A stretch of DNA of 64,000 bases from Distichodus sexfasciatus (Eukaryota > Chordata > Actinopteri > Characiformes > Distichodontidae): the NCBI GenBank assembly GCA_032718565.1, contig JAVGVS010000236.1, positions 496,001 through 560,000 on the forward strand. The letters run 5' to 3'. Shown piece by piece: positions 49,801 through 60,681 of this stretch. Made by a program: the position numbers and the translations under genes. A model generated the notes under the pieces. That model had not been told where the DNA came from. It saw only the letters and a program-made list of their open reading frames with translations, and did no database searches. Every line of letters starts with the position of its first letter. Positions within the stretch are counted from its first letter, which is position 1.

Positions 49801-50295
49801 GGCTTCACTTCTGATACTGACAGTAAAGCACAGACTATAATTTATAGTGAAAAAAAGACAAAAAATAAAACAGTGAATAGTATCTCAGTGAAAAGTGAGG
49901 AGTTAAGAGGTGAGTGGTAAAGAAAATAATATATTATATAAAGGTATTAAAGAGTGAAAGAAATGACCACAGGGTTTTTAATTATGAGCCAAGGATCCTT
50001 TAGAGGCTTCTACAAATAAAAAGAGAGATTTTAGAAAGCCTTTTAAAAGGTTTAGAGAAGTGAGATCTTGCCAGGATGCTGGTCAGTTTTACCACTTCAC
50101 CGTCTTTCCTTGAAGTTCTGATGAGAGTGAGGATCTTCCTGACGGTTGTGAGCTAAATAAGACATTATGAATCTTCCATATTCCGCTTGTGATGTGGCCA
50201 TGTCAAGAAATAACACTTTCTTGTTCCCGCCTAATCATGCTAAGCAATTTGGGAAGAAACACAACATTTTTTGCACCAGAATTTAACACAAGGTG

Positions 50296-50328
<33 letters not shown>

Positions 50329-50529
50329 CAAGTGATCAAATATTGCACTGCCTTTAACAATTCAAGGTTAATAGACAGAACGTTTAGAAGACACTTCAAA
50401 GCTATAGATCAATAAGATTAGGAGCAGGTTCATGTTCAGAATTCCTGAAGTGTTTCTGTTACTGGGGGCAGTTGGTAGTGATTAGAGACTTGGCCCTGGC
50501 ACTGCTAACCAGGCCCCCGCTTCCTCAAG

Positions 50530-50790
50530 GATGGGTCAAATTGGTGGCATGATGGTAGGGTGTTCGCCCCGCGATCAGAAGCTCGCAGATTCGAATCCAG
50601 GTTTGTTAAAGTTACCACTGAGGTACTCATGAGCAAGGTACCGTTCCTAAACACTGCTCCCCGGGTGCTACCCTTGTTAGCTGCCCACCGCTCCTTCACG
50701 GATGGGTCAAATGCAGAGGTCCCATTTCGTTGTGGTGCACCGTGTGCTGGGCTGTGGTGTGTTCACAATGACAAATAATCACTCACTTAC
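50530..50790 (+). mobile_element. SINE family C, + strand
   Basis: Second + strand copy, with ACTCATGAGCAAGGTACCGT and GATGGGTCAAATGCAGAGGT shared with 49018-49262. It ends in AATCACTCACT. Confidence 0.85.
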
Positions 50791-50799
50791 GGAGGTCAC

Positions 50800-50965
50800 A
50801 TTTCGTTGACAGCTGCAGCTGAAGCAGCAAGGAAATTCAAGAGAGTAAGGGTGCTGTCAGAGGAGACAAAGAAAAGAAAGCGGGACAGCGATAAAGTAAG
50901 AGCCCGATCTAAGGTGAATATTGGCCCAGCTTTCACTTGCTGGCGCTGTTACTGTTGGAGTAGTA
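50800..50965 (+). pseudogene. Fragment of a dispersed fish coding repeat (basic N-terminus)
   Basis: The frame at 50806 reads AAAEAARKFKRVRV then KKRKRDSDKVRARSKVNIGP, and ends soon after CWRCYCW. VRARSKVNIGPAF resembles a family of fish proteins that is repeated across genomes and is sometimes annotated as P2X7-like, from memory. Only this short piece is here, directly after a SINE, so it is most likely a fragment. Confidence 0.4.
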
Positions 50966-52084
50966 AGTATAAATTATTTCATTACCATCTATATCTATTG
51001 CCTTTGAGCATGCTGTGTGTCAGGCCGTGTTATTGAAGTCATAGCCCTCTGTTTATGTCCATAAATCAAGTTATTCAAGTAGTAGCCTACAGCAATTTAT
51101 CGAGCCAGTAGCTAACATGCTAGCTAGTAGTCGATAGTTAGCATGCTAGTTATCGCTATTTTAACTGGCGTTGAAGGTAAATGTTGACTGCCAAACCACA
51201 AGTATAGGCCTAAATATTTGGCCGTAAATGTGTAGTTTACCCCGTAGAAAGTACCAAAGATAGAAGATTACTAATATTATATTATTGTGGCATTCATCAT
51301 CTGAGTTAGGATGTACACTTGACTATGTGGTTTCAGTTGATTATATTAGCTAGATGACCGGATATTTTCTGTCTAGTGTGTATGGTTTGTATTACAATAC
51401 GGATAATAACATTACTATCACCATGCAAACAGCATTGCATTACAGTAGGACAACAGACTACTTCCACAATGGGCAATCAGTTATAGGGCGGTCCGCGGTG
51501 AAAACGAAAACACTCTTTTCATTTGTCGTTTTTTTTGTTAAGTTGGCTTTTGTTTCTGATATTTCAAAAAATAAAAATATTCATCTCTGAATAAAATGCT
51601 GTAAGGGTACACTACCTGACCTGAGGACATTGACTGCACATTAGTTGTCCTGCTTCATGAAGTTCACTGGTCTCCTTGGCTTGGCAACAAATGCGTCTGT
51701 ATTACTGTGACACAGATTTTACAGGCAGGACCATTTCTCGTCTATAGGGGGACCCTGCAAGCAACTTTTACACTGCGTGGCTTTAACACGCTAACAGCAT
51801 TCCTACCCGAAAATATACAGGAGAGACACTATTTTCATTAGTAGTAAGTAAGTATGAAGGGCATTTGTTCCCCAAGTGCTCCTTAAAGAGGTGGGACGTC
51901 ACAATACTTTTGAAGATGTCAAGGAACTCAGCAAGGAAAGGTTTTATGATCCCAGATGCAGAATGGCCTGCTTTTCTGGCTTTCTGTCCCCGGTGTGGAT
52001 TATAGGTCACAGGACGTTAGTTCCACCTTTGAACAACCATGACTGGGGAATATTTTGATGCGTGTCTTACCTTCTTTCAAGGTG
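50966..52084. other. Gene-free DNA
   Basis: Near 51110-51150 the words GCTAGCTAGTAG and AGTTAGCATGCTAG form short palindromic repeats. No gene was recognised. Confidence 0.4.
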
Positions 52085-52330
52085 TCAATGTGTCAAAATG
52101 AGCAGTGCTTGATGGTCTGAAAGGAGCGGAAATGACTTGATCAGGTCATGAGTAAGGAGGAGCTGGATCATTTGTGACCTTGTAGGCAAGTGCTGTGATC
52201 TCATGTGGACGGACACCGAAAGCCAATGAAAGTTGCAAAGTTGTGGGGTAGTATGTACGAATTTTGAAACACTGAAAGCTACTTTTACAATTGCATTCTC
52301 AAGCAACTGAAGCGATTTAGAGATATACAG
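52085..52330 (-). mobile_element. L2-like LINE 3' fragment
   Basis: Its composition resembles the reversed 3' region of the L2-like LINE, with words such as CTGATGGTCTGAAAGGAG-like and CTGTGATCTCATGTGGACGG. Assignment rests on general resemblance. Confidence 0.4.
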
Positions 52331-52699
52331 TAGTACAGGTGGGGGAGATGAACTAGAGATGCATTTCCACGAGAAAATGCCAATGTAAAATGCTCAAGTT
52401 TTGTGGTTGTGACATGAAAACTGGCCGAGCAGAAAAACGTTGATTAAAATGCATTGAGGTGAATGGGGAAAGAAAAGAAAAGAAAAGAAAAGAAAAAGAC
52501 GAGTGTGTTTCAAAACAGAGTCAAATGCTGTTCACTGAGGTGGCATTAGAACCGTGTTGACTGTCGTGCGAAAACAGGTTGAGAGAAGCTTTCAAGTTGC
52601 AAATCTCATGTATTCTTAATAGAATAGTAGTTTAAAGTTGAAATTTACATGTATATTGCCCTTCTAGTTTAAAGTGTATGTTTTATATTCTATTTATAT

Positions 52700-52845
52700 A
52701 CATTGTTGTGCCTTATTTGTTCCTTGTACTTTGTTCTTTGTTGTTTGCACTGTTCAAACTGGAGCCACGTTGTCTCGTCTCTGTATACTTGTACAGTATA
52801 GAGCAGAGATGACAATAAAGTTGACTTTCACTTGACTTTGAGAAG
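52700..52845 (+). repeat. Retroelement 3'-end repeat, copy 1
   Basis: It shares GGAGCCACGTTGTCTCGTCT and GAGATGACAATAAAGTTGAC with 55370-55500, and ends in tandem TTGACTTT-like repeats. A short-repeat 3' end suggests non-LTR origin. Confidence 0.7.
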
Positions 52846-55369
52846 AAAACAAATGGGTTCCTATGGGAAAAATAAATGACAGGAAAAAAGAATAAAAAAG
52901 ATGAGCGCGGATCACGATGGTTACAGATATCCGAAGAAGCCTATGGGCCCTCGAATTTAGTCAAATTTCGTGGCTTTGTGAAGAAAGGCGGCCGAGAAGT
53001 AAAGCATCACAATTTTGAACTCCATGTTAGTCTATGGGGAAAAAACTGATGAAAAATGGACAGAACTCGTGAATGAGGGATAGTATGAAAAATGTGTATA
53101 TTATCAGCCCATACCGAAGTAGGCCGCACGTAGAAACGAAGAAGATGTTTCGGGTGTCTCAAATTATGTGTGATTTTTCAACCTCCTAATGTCCTGCTTC
53201 ACTGGAACGGTCACTTTTTGCTTTACGTTTTGTGGGCCCAATACAAAACACATCTGGAATCATGAGCAAGAATTCAAAGACACCAGATAGTGTCAACCTG
53301 AAATGGCAGGGAACGTGTCCAGTTATAAACAGACTGAGACATAACGCAGACAAACCATTTGTTTGTTATCAACAAAACAACGGTGACAGAGCGACCAGTG
53401 TTTATTCTATGGATAATTAGTAATTAAATAGAAAGATTATTATGCAGATACCTTTGGGTCGTGTGATTTCGATGGAAAAGACTTGACCACATAAAGTATG
53501 TGTGTCTGTGTTTGTGTGTGCGCATAACTTACCAGAGCCCTGTGGCAGATTTTGCTGTCTGTGTGACAGTGCACTACCCCTGCATTTATGAAAATAAATG
53601 TTGACAACAGAGAGGAAAAGAAGGAGGGGGGAGGGTGAAGAGAGAGAGCGAGGCCAAGTGAGTTCCAGTGCTCGTCTTCAGCCTGCCAACTCGCCATGAA
53701 GAATGGTGCTCTGTGCTGTCAGGCCGACACACCTGGTCTGCATTGAGATGCATGATGCTAACCTCACACAAATACACACACACACACAAACACACACAGT
53801 GTTACAGAGAGTCACCGGCAGCCCTCTGAGGACCAGGGCTACGGCTCCTGCCACATCTTCCCCATCAGTATGCTCTGGCTGTTTCTGCCGATGCCATGAA
53901 CTCCCTCGGCTGTCCTAATCTCTCCCTCTCTCCTCCTCAACACTTTGGCCCATCACTGAGATGCTCTCTAGGTCTGTGCCTTGCTCTCAAACTCCTCTCC
54001 AATCCTATTCTCCCTCTCTTTCTCTCTCTCTCTATCTCTTTGTCTTCATGAGTTCATGACTCTCTTATGACTTGAATCTTGCCAAATGCCTGCCAAATGG
54101 ACATCTCTCGTCAGTCATTTCTATCCACTCCACTGCTCCTCAAACAGAAGTTACGATTTTGCTCTTTCAAAGCCACAGCATGAGGTAAGAGACATTCACA
54201 AACGTTGTGCCAAAGAATGGGAAGACAAAACCCAAACCCTTGCTTTATACCTGCAGTTTTACTACTTTTCTTTCTCTGCACTATTGGTTTTCTTCTCTCA
54301 GACTATATGACCCATCAAGTGTCCTCCTAGCCTGGGTAATCTCCGTTGATTGCTGACTCTTGAAGTGTCATGTCCACGCACCCCTTGTCCCTCTGTGGCA
54401 GGCGTTGTGGGGAATCTTGATCCTAAAGCGTTCTGACATTGTTGTCTGCCTTACAAATGCGATCGTTACGGTTGTAACGAGCAGCGAGCTCCTGGGAGCG
54501 CACGTCCCCGCGACATTAATTAAACATTTGATTACCGTTGCTTCGCACGTTTACCCATGAGTGGAATTGGACGCCGTCCTTTGCTTTATTGATGTATTCT
54601 TTTCGCTGGGGCCCAATTCAATTGCAAAATTGATATGACTCAGGCTAAAAATGATGCCGGGACACCGGTTCCTCACATGGGGCAGTAACCAAGCCCTCTG
54701 CCAAACCTCAACATTTCACATAATGCGAAGTCTCCCTGGCCTTATGAATTTATCCTATTCCAGATACGGGAAAATCGATTCAGCTGTTCCCAACCCCAAT
54801 GCAAATGGCCTGACTGCAGAGCAGTTTGATTATTTTCGTAACTAGCCGACGACTACAATGCCCTGATTTGCGCTAAGCATAAATTCATATTTATGTTAAT
54901 GCCTGTGAGTCATGCCCACCGGCTCTCCCAGGAAATATGCGCGAGCCGGTGCCACGCGAAAGGTCAGCATATTTTACGCCGAGTTCGAAGCCGGCATTCT
55001 CCCCCCTCATTACCGCCCCTGACACGCCACAATCAGGCTAATACCCGGCGGCTGGACGAACCGTCGGGCAAATTCAAATCCCCAACCTGTGAATTGCAAG
55101 CGGTTCTGCTGCTAGCAGAATGCAGGCCTGCGGCTTCAAGGCAGCCTGCATCCTGCTGCTATTCTGCCTGCTGTGTAGCCAAGTCAATTTGGAGGCAGAG
55201 TTTGCCAGACTTAATGGGCAGCTTTTCTGTGTGGGCCAGAATATTTAGAATGGGGTTTAGGTAGAGAGATAACCCTGATGTCTATGTTAAAGTTGCATAC
55301 CATCTTTTTTAGTTTACAAAATACATTTAATGTTCATTAAAGTTTTAGTCGTGCCTAGTCGTGCCACTG
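52846..55369. other. Gene-free DNA with a candidate conserved block
   Basis: No exons were recognised. A CA run lies at 53774-53798. At 54.4-55.2 kb the sequence is unusually even and free of repeat words, and could be a conserved enhancer block. Confidence 0.35.
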
Positions 55370-55500
55370 CCTATTTATTCTCTGTTCTACTGTTCTTTGT
55401 TTGTTTGCACTGGAAATAACCTGGAGCCACGTCGTCTCGTCTCTCTATGTATCTGTACAGTATATAGCAGAGATGACAATAAAGTTGACTTTGACTTTTA
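55370..55500 (+). repeat. Retroelement 3'-end repeat, copy 2
   Basis: It matches 52700-52845 over about 120 bp in the same orientation. Confidence 0.7.
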
Positions 55501-55901
55501 GACATAAGTGAGTCAGTTTTGTCAGTTTTGCACCTCATTACATGATAACCAATCAAAAAGAGTGTAACCGTAAACTTTTTACACAAGAACAAAACAAAGC
55601 ACAAAACATACTGATTATTAAAGTATTTTATAAACACATTTTTAGCCATTTCACACTACCAACATTTTGTGCCACAACTAATTTGTTTTCAATGCTACAC
55701 ATAAATAATTTTACAATGAGCACTCCAAATGCATCAAGGGCATAAAACTAGGGACGCACCGAATACTCGGCCACCGTAAAAAAAATGCATTTTCGCTTTC
55801 GGCCGATTTTTTTTTTTTAACGCGACCGAAACAGTGATGACGCAAGCAACAACCGTAACGTGCACGCGCCAGATTGGATTAGAGTCAACATGTCTGCCGT
55901 G

Positions 55902-56370
55902 CAGGGCCGGCCCGTGGCATAGGCGATATAGGCAAATGCTAGGGGCGCCAAAACGGAGGAAGAAAAAAAGTGTAACATTCCACTATTCTTAAAACTAGTT
56001 GGTATTAATGTGTCTTAATATGAAAAGAACAAGCCCACATGAATTTACCTGCTTAGCAAAGCCTTTTAAGTAGTAGTAGTAGTAGTAGTAGTAATAATAA
56101 TAATAATGATACGTAACTTTCCTATGAGGTCTTTGTAAGATCACCTTTTTATTACATTTTTTTTTTTTTAAATCCTTCGGTTCATATTTTTTGTATTTCT
56201 TTCTAAGTATTTTGAATGTGCCATTGGTTTATTTAAATAAAAGAATGTCTAAGACAAAGCTATTCAGCTTCTTGTGAGTATATGTACACTAGCAGTGGAA
56301 TTTACTGCGACGCAAGGGGGCGCCACCTAAAATCTTGCCTAGGGCTCCAAATTTGTTAGGGCCGGGCCTG
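55902..56370. mobile_element. hAT-type MITE nested in the outer hAT element
   Basis: It starts CAGGGCCGGCCC and ends GGGCCGGGCCTG, imperfect inverted repeats, with perfect 8-bp duplications CTGCCGTG at 55894-55901 and 56371-56378. A TAG/TAA trinucleotide run at 56070-56108 lies inside. Confidence 0.92.
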
Positions 56371-56443
56371 CTGCCGTGTGGGCGCATTTCAATATATCTA
56401 AGAAAGACACACGGAAAGCTACGACGGCGTTTTAGTAACACCT

Positions 56444-57320
56444 TTAAAAAAAAATCTAAGATTACGAGATTAAACTCGAAACTACGAGAATAAAGTCGAA
56501 AGCTTACGACAGGCATCCCAACCTGCAAAAACTCATTTGCGGGAGGTCTGCCCCGTGGGGGGCGGGGTGTGCTGCCTGGGGTTGGGGTTGGGGTGCGGGT
56601 GCCCAACGCAGTGATCCACACATACGCACGTTCTCTCACGCTCTCATTCCGTCAGGTGCGCGACTTACAGTTCTTCCAAGTGCGCGATGTACACGCTGCT
56701 GTCTCGCCTGCAGCTTCTTGTTTGCTTGCTCTAGTTTCCGGGATATTTTATTCAATTTGCGCGCATCAGGGAGACGCTATCAATATGCGGGAGACTCCCG
56801 GAACTTCCGGGAGACTTGGGATCCCTGCTCTTGAGAAACAACATATCCTCTTCGAATAGCACGCAGATGTAACCATCGATATCCCTGGAGGTCGACCACT
56901 GGTCGCCATTTCAGACTGCACCAAAGAGGCAATTTCCTCAATGTCTGTCTGATTTTTTTCCTTCTGAATAAATTAAGTTTCCTACAGTATAACCGCTGCC
57001 GTGTCCTTTTACTAATTATAAGTCCGTGCTGATGCGCCAAAAGACAGAGAATTTCCTTATTGCTAAATCCTAACCTAAAGTAGGACTTAACCAGATCCTC
57101 CACATCCAGAGTTTCTCGCAATTCTGTGATTTTTCTCGAAATATTTCGACTTTTTTCTCGTAATATTTCGACTTTTTTTCTCGTAACATTTCGACTTCAT
57201 TCTCGTAATATTTCGACTTTTTTCTCGTAACATTTCGACTTTTTTTTCTCGTAACATTTCGACTTTATTCTCGTAGTTTCGAGTTTATCATCGAAATATT
57301 ACGAGTTTAATCTAATCTAA
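56444..57320 (-). mobile_element. IS3EU-like integrase transposon remnant nested in the hAT element
   Basis: The left end (56461-56500) has ACTACGAGAATAAAGTCGAA. The right side (57125-57320) has several tandem TTTCGACTTTTTTCTCGTAA-type repeats and ends with the reverse complement of the left. The minus frame 56780-57121 encodes SYFRLGFSNKEILCLLAHQH and LQGYRWLHLRAIRRGYVVSQ. These read like the N-terminal helix-turn-helix region of an integrase-core transposase family common in fish, which I recall as IS3EU. It is broken by the insertion at 56510-56827. Confidence 0.6.
56510..56827. mobile_element. Third-level nested hAT-like MITE
   Basis: It starts CAGGCATCCCAACCTG and ends GACTTGGGATCCCTG, imperfect inverted repeats, inside the integrase element. 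Both ends resemble a CAGGGATCCCAA-type fish MITE. No clear 8-bp duplication remains. Confidence 0.65.
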
Positions 57321-57713
57321 TCTAATCTAAAATGCACTTGAATTGTTTTATGAGAGAAGATATTTAATTGTATAATATTTCAGCTGTCTTGCTTTTAGGC
57401 TATTCATGAGTGGGGCCAAGTAAAATATTTTATTTCAAATTATATTTTATATTGTGCATTGTTTGAATGCTAAATAAATATTTTCATAGTTTTGTAACAG
57501 ATTTATTCTTTGAACTATGAATATTAATTTATGCAATTGCAATGCTTGACTTTAGTGAGGTAAGTACGCACAGTCCCAGCCTTAACGGCAATATTACAAA
57601 AAATTGGTATAATAATTTCTTTCGGTGTTTCGGTTTTCGGCCAAGTGTTTCCTCGTTTTCAGTTTTCAGTTTCGGCCAAAAAAAAATCATTTCGGTGCAT
57701 CCCTACATAAAAC

Positions 57714-58865
57714 TTTCTGACTTCATTATCAATCAAGAGACTTTGTTGCTTACAACCAATTTTAAAAAGTGTGAGGCAAGCACACAAAGCAGTCTTTTTT
57801 TCAGATTGTTGATTGAAGACAGGGGTGAGCAAAAAACACAATCTGCTTCAAATCAGCTACACTTTACGAAAGTTCATTAATCACCTCATTGAACCCAAGT
57901 AGGTTGTTCATGCTGAGATGTGGGCTAAATATGACCTAATGCTGGCATATCTGGAGTCTTCTTGCTGCAGGACTCCTGATGAGTGTTGATTTTGATTGTG
58001 AGTGACACTTTCCCCACTTCAGGTTTTCTGCACAGTCAGGAATTGCATGCCCCTTATACCGTAAGCAACTTATTTGGCAGATGCCTTCAGCTGCTTTATT
58101 TCATTTGCAAATGACCATGAGATTGGACAGCTGCTCTCAAGCAAACCCGAGCTGTCATTACATTCTTAATCACCATTGTTGCTGCTTTCCTCCTTATCGT
58201 AGATCTCAGCGGCAGGCTCTCTGTGTCGCCTGGGTGTCATTCTATCAGAGGAGTTTGTACACAATCAGGAACCTGGCTACGAGTTGTGTCCTGTTCCACC
58301 TGCCATATCTACAATAAGGTGGATTGGGTAAACCTAGCTTTTTGTCAAGACTCCAACTTCCTGTAGTCTAATCTTCCTGTCTTGGGATTCATGCTTCTAC
58401 TGTGGGATGGCAAAAAAAAAAAAGAACATGCATATCGCTTTCTTCATTAACACAGAGTGCTGCTACGAATCAGCCCATCCACCTCATTCTGCCCTGCTGT
58501 CCTAGGGAGTAATACCACTCCAACTCTCATTCAGTCAGTGTTTAGAACAACAGCTAGACTTAAGGGGGTGATTATGGGAAAGAGCAAATTGACACACATT
58601 TTAACTTTCCTCTACTGGAGTTAGGATAATAGGTTCCTTATCCAATTTTAGTTCAATTACTTTTACATTGGAGCTATGAAGCTGAGCGTGTGACTGGTAA
58701 ATTGGCATTTGCAGTTATGAAATTCATTGGACTGTTCTGAAGCAAGAATTTCCTAACTACAGGGATATTCTCTCTGGATTTTTTGGAGGTTAAATGTCAT
58801 GAGCTTTTGCACAACATCTTGGGTGGAATTGGTGGGTTATTCATAAGATAAAATTTTTCATTGTA
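57714..58865. other. Gene-free DNA
   Basis: No gene or defined repeat was recognised. Confidence 0.4.
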
Positions 58866-58990
58866 TTGTACAATTGTTTATTCATTCCTTCGTGGGGGGC
58901 TGGGGATTGGGGTGAGAGGGACTGGCGCCTATCCTGGGAACTACGGATGCAAGGTGGGTACCAACCCTGGGCAGGCGCCAACGCACCGTT
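58866..58990 (-). mobile_element. SINE family A, truncated, minus strand
   Basis: It contains GGCGCCTATCCTGGGAACTA and ACCCTGGGCAGGCGCCAACG, the reversed 3' half of family A. Confidence 0.8.
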
Positions 58991-59599
58991 TAAATTTGCT
59001 CAAATAAAATTTGGGAGCAAAATGAACCAGCTTCTTTATGTGAACAGCTTCTTTTATTAAGAACCTCCAATCTCTCCCAAAGCAAACTAATAATGGACAT
59101 TACAAATAATAATATTACATTATAGGTAACATCAAAGAAAACAGAATAACTAATCAACCAATCAAAAAAACAAGTTAACGAACAAAATAAATAAATATAT
59201 TTTTCATAAACTGACTATCCTGTCACTAGACCAACACCATTATCATTAAATGTACTGTATGTATGATGTCAAAAGGTGACACAGTGACTGAATGCATATG
59301 ACAGTGTCTTGACATGTATTCCATAGATAACACGCATATTACAGTTCTTATGCTGGCTTTTTCTTAACGTGTCCCAGTTTTCCAAATTATGTTTCAAAAT
59401 GCTTGCCCAGTCTCAAGTGAGACTCAGGGTTTAATCTTGAATTAAGTACAGCAGTTCCATTTAATTAGTCATGACCTTCCATAATTTATCCTCGTGTGCA
59501 GCCGGAGTGCAAAATTCAAGGAGGGACGTTGAAGCGAATGGGCTGCGAGCAGGTTCTGAGATCTACGCGAAAGTGGCGTTGCGAGTTCGCGTCCACGAG

Positions 59600-59915
59600 G
59601 AGGCGCAATTGACCCGCCCGTTTGCTGCACGTGTTCGGGGAGACAGCGAAGCTGGGAGGTGTGTGTGTGTGTGTGTGTGCGTGTGTGTGTGTGTGCTTGT
59701 TGGAGTGGGTTGGGTGGTGGGGGGGTCATTTTGTATTGTTTGCCCTGACGTCAGCTGGAGCGTCGCGCTTCTCCGCTGCGTCTCTCGTAGAAACTCACTA
59801 CCGCTCCGGCAGGATATCGGCGTTCGACACACTCAGCTTGTGCGCTCCGGTTCTTCCCTCAGGAGCGTCAGCGCGGATTTCACCTGTTTTGACTCTCTGG
59901 AATAACGCGGCGACC
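59600..59915 (+). promoter_or_regulatory. GC-rich promoter region with CRE palindrome
   Basis: GC and CpG content rise around 59480-59915, directly before the signal-peptide exon. A full CRE palindrome TGACGTCA is at 59746-59753, about 165 bp before the ATG. A GT microsatellite lies at 59659-59694. Confidence 0.55.
59659..59694. repeat. (GT)n microsatellite
   Basis: About 36 bp of GT repeats with one C interruption in the presumed promoter. Confidence 0.95.
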
Positions 59916-59985
59916 ATGAACCCGCTCACTTTCCTACTTCTCCTCACCGTCAGAGTTTGTGGCGAAAACCTCGAAGGGTCAACAG
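59916..59985 (+). CDS. Orphan signal-peptide first exon of an unidentified secreted or membrane protein
   Basis: The ATG at 59916 has a good context (A at -3). It begins MNPLTFLLLLTVRVCGENLE, a classic signal peptide: short N-region, hydrophobic run LTFLLLLTV and a likely cleavage after RVCG. The frame ends in phase 1 at a strong donor GTAAGA (59986). The next exon is not in the window, so the first intron exceeds 4 kb. Phase-1 first exons with just a signal peptide and a large first intron are typical of type IIB receptor protein tyrosine phosphatases (the PTPRU group, whose human member is also on 1p35), but this is only a guess. No gene symbol is assigned. Confidence 0.6.
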
Positions 59986-60599
59986 GTAAGATTCCAGCTT
60001 TACTGCGAGTCAGACGCTAATCAAACTGCGCAGCGACTAAATGCTGTGGCGTTACGGCACTGTAGCGAAAACACAGTGTTACTGGAGTCCGCCGACTTTA
60101 CTTGTGAATGTGGCCCGTTTTGTTTGAGTCATTACCTCAAACTTCAGCCAAGTTTGTGTAGGTATTGGACTTCACAAAGCAGGACTGGTTGACTGAGGAG
60201 CTTCCTTACGTGTGTTCTTTATTTCTGAAGAGTGATGAAGGCTGTTTTAGTTCAGCAGATGCCCTTTGAGTGTTTAATACCGTCAGAGCCGCATTGTGAG
60301 CTGCATAATTCCGATATATGTGAGCGCCGAGGTTTTATGCCGAAGCGACTGAGGTTTGGGGACGCCCTGCACCCTGGAATAATAACGATAATAAATAGAC
60401 TGATTGGGTCTGAGGAAGATGATTCCATATCTCTGTACTGTAACGCGTTTATTAATGCAGATATTACATGTGCTACGTTCAAATCCTCCCACTTTCTCCG
60501 GCTGTTATTTTTGGGATGCGTGCGAGCCTCTGAACAGCTGCCGAGTAACTTTGCAGCCCGGGTGCAACGCAAGACGGATCTGAGTCTCAATCTCTCGCG

Positions 60600-60681
<82 letters not shown>

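Larger units (their letters stand above)
55749..57705. mobile_element. hAT-like element (outer shell) with 8-bp TSD, carrying nested elements
   Basis: The ends TAGGGACGCACCGAA and TTCGGTGCATCCCTA are inverted repeats. Perfect duplications CATAAAAC flank it at 55741-55748 and 57706-57713. Its own sequence is interrupted at 55902-56370 and about 56444-57320 by other elements. Confidence 0.92.
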
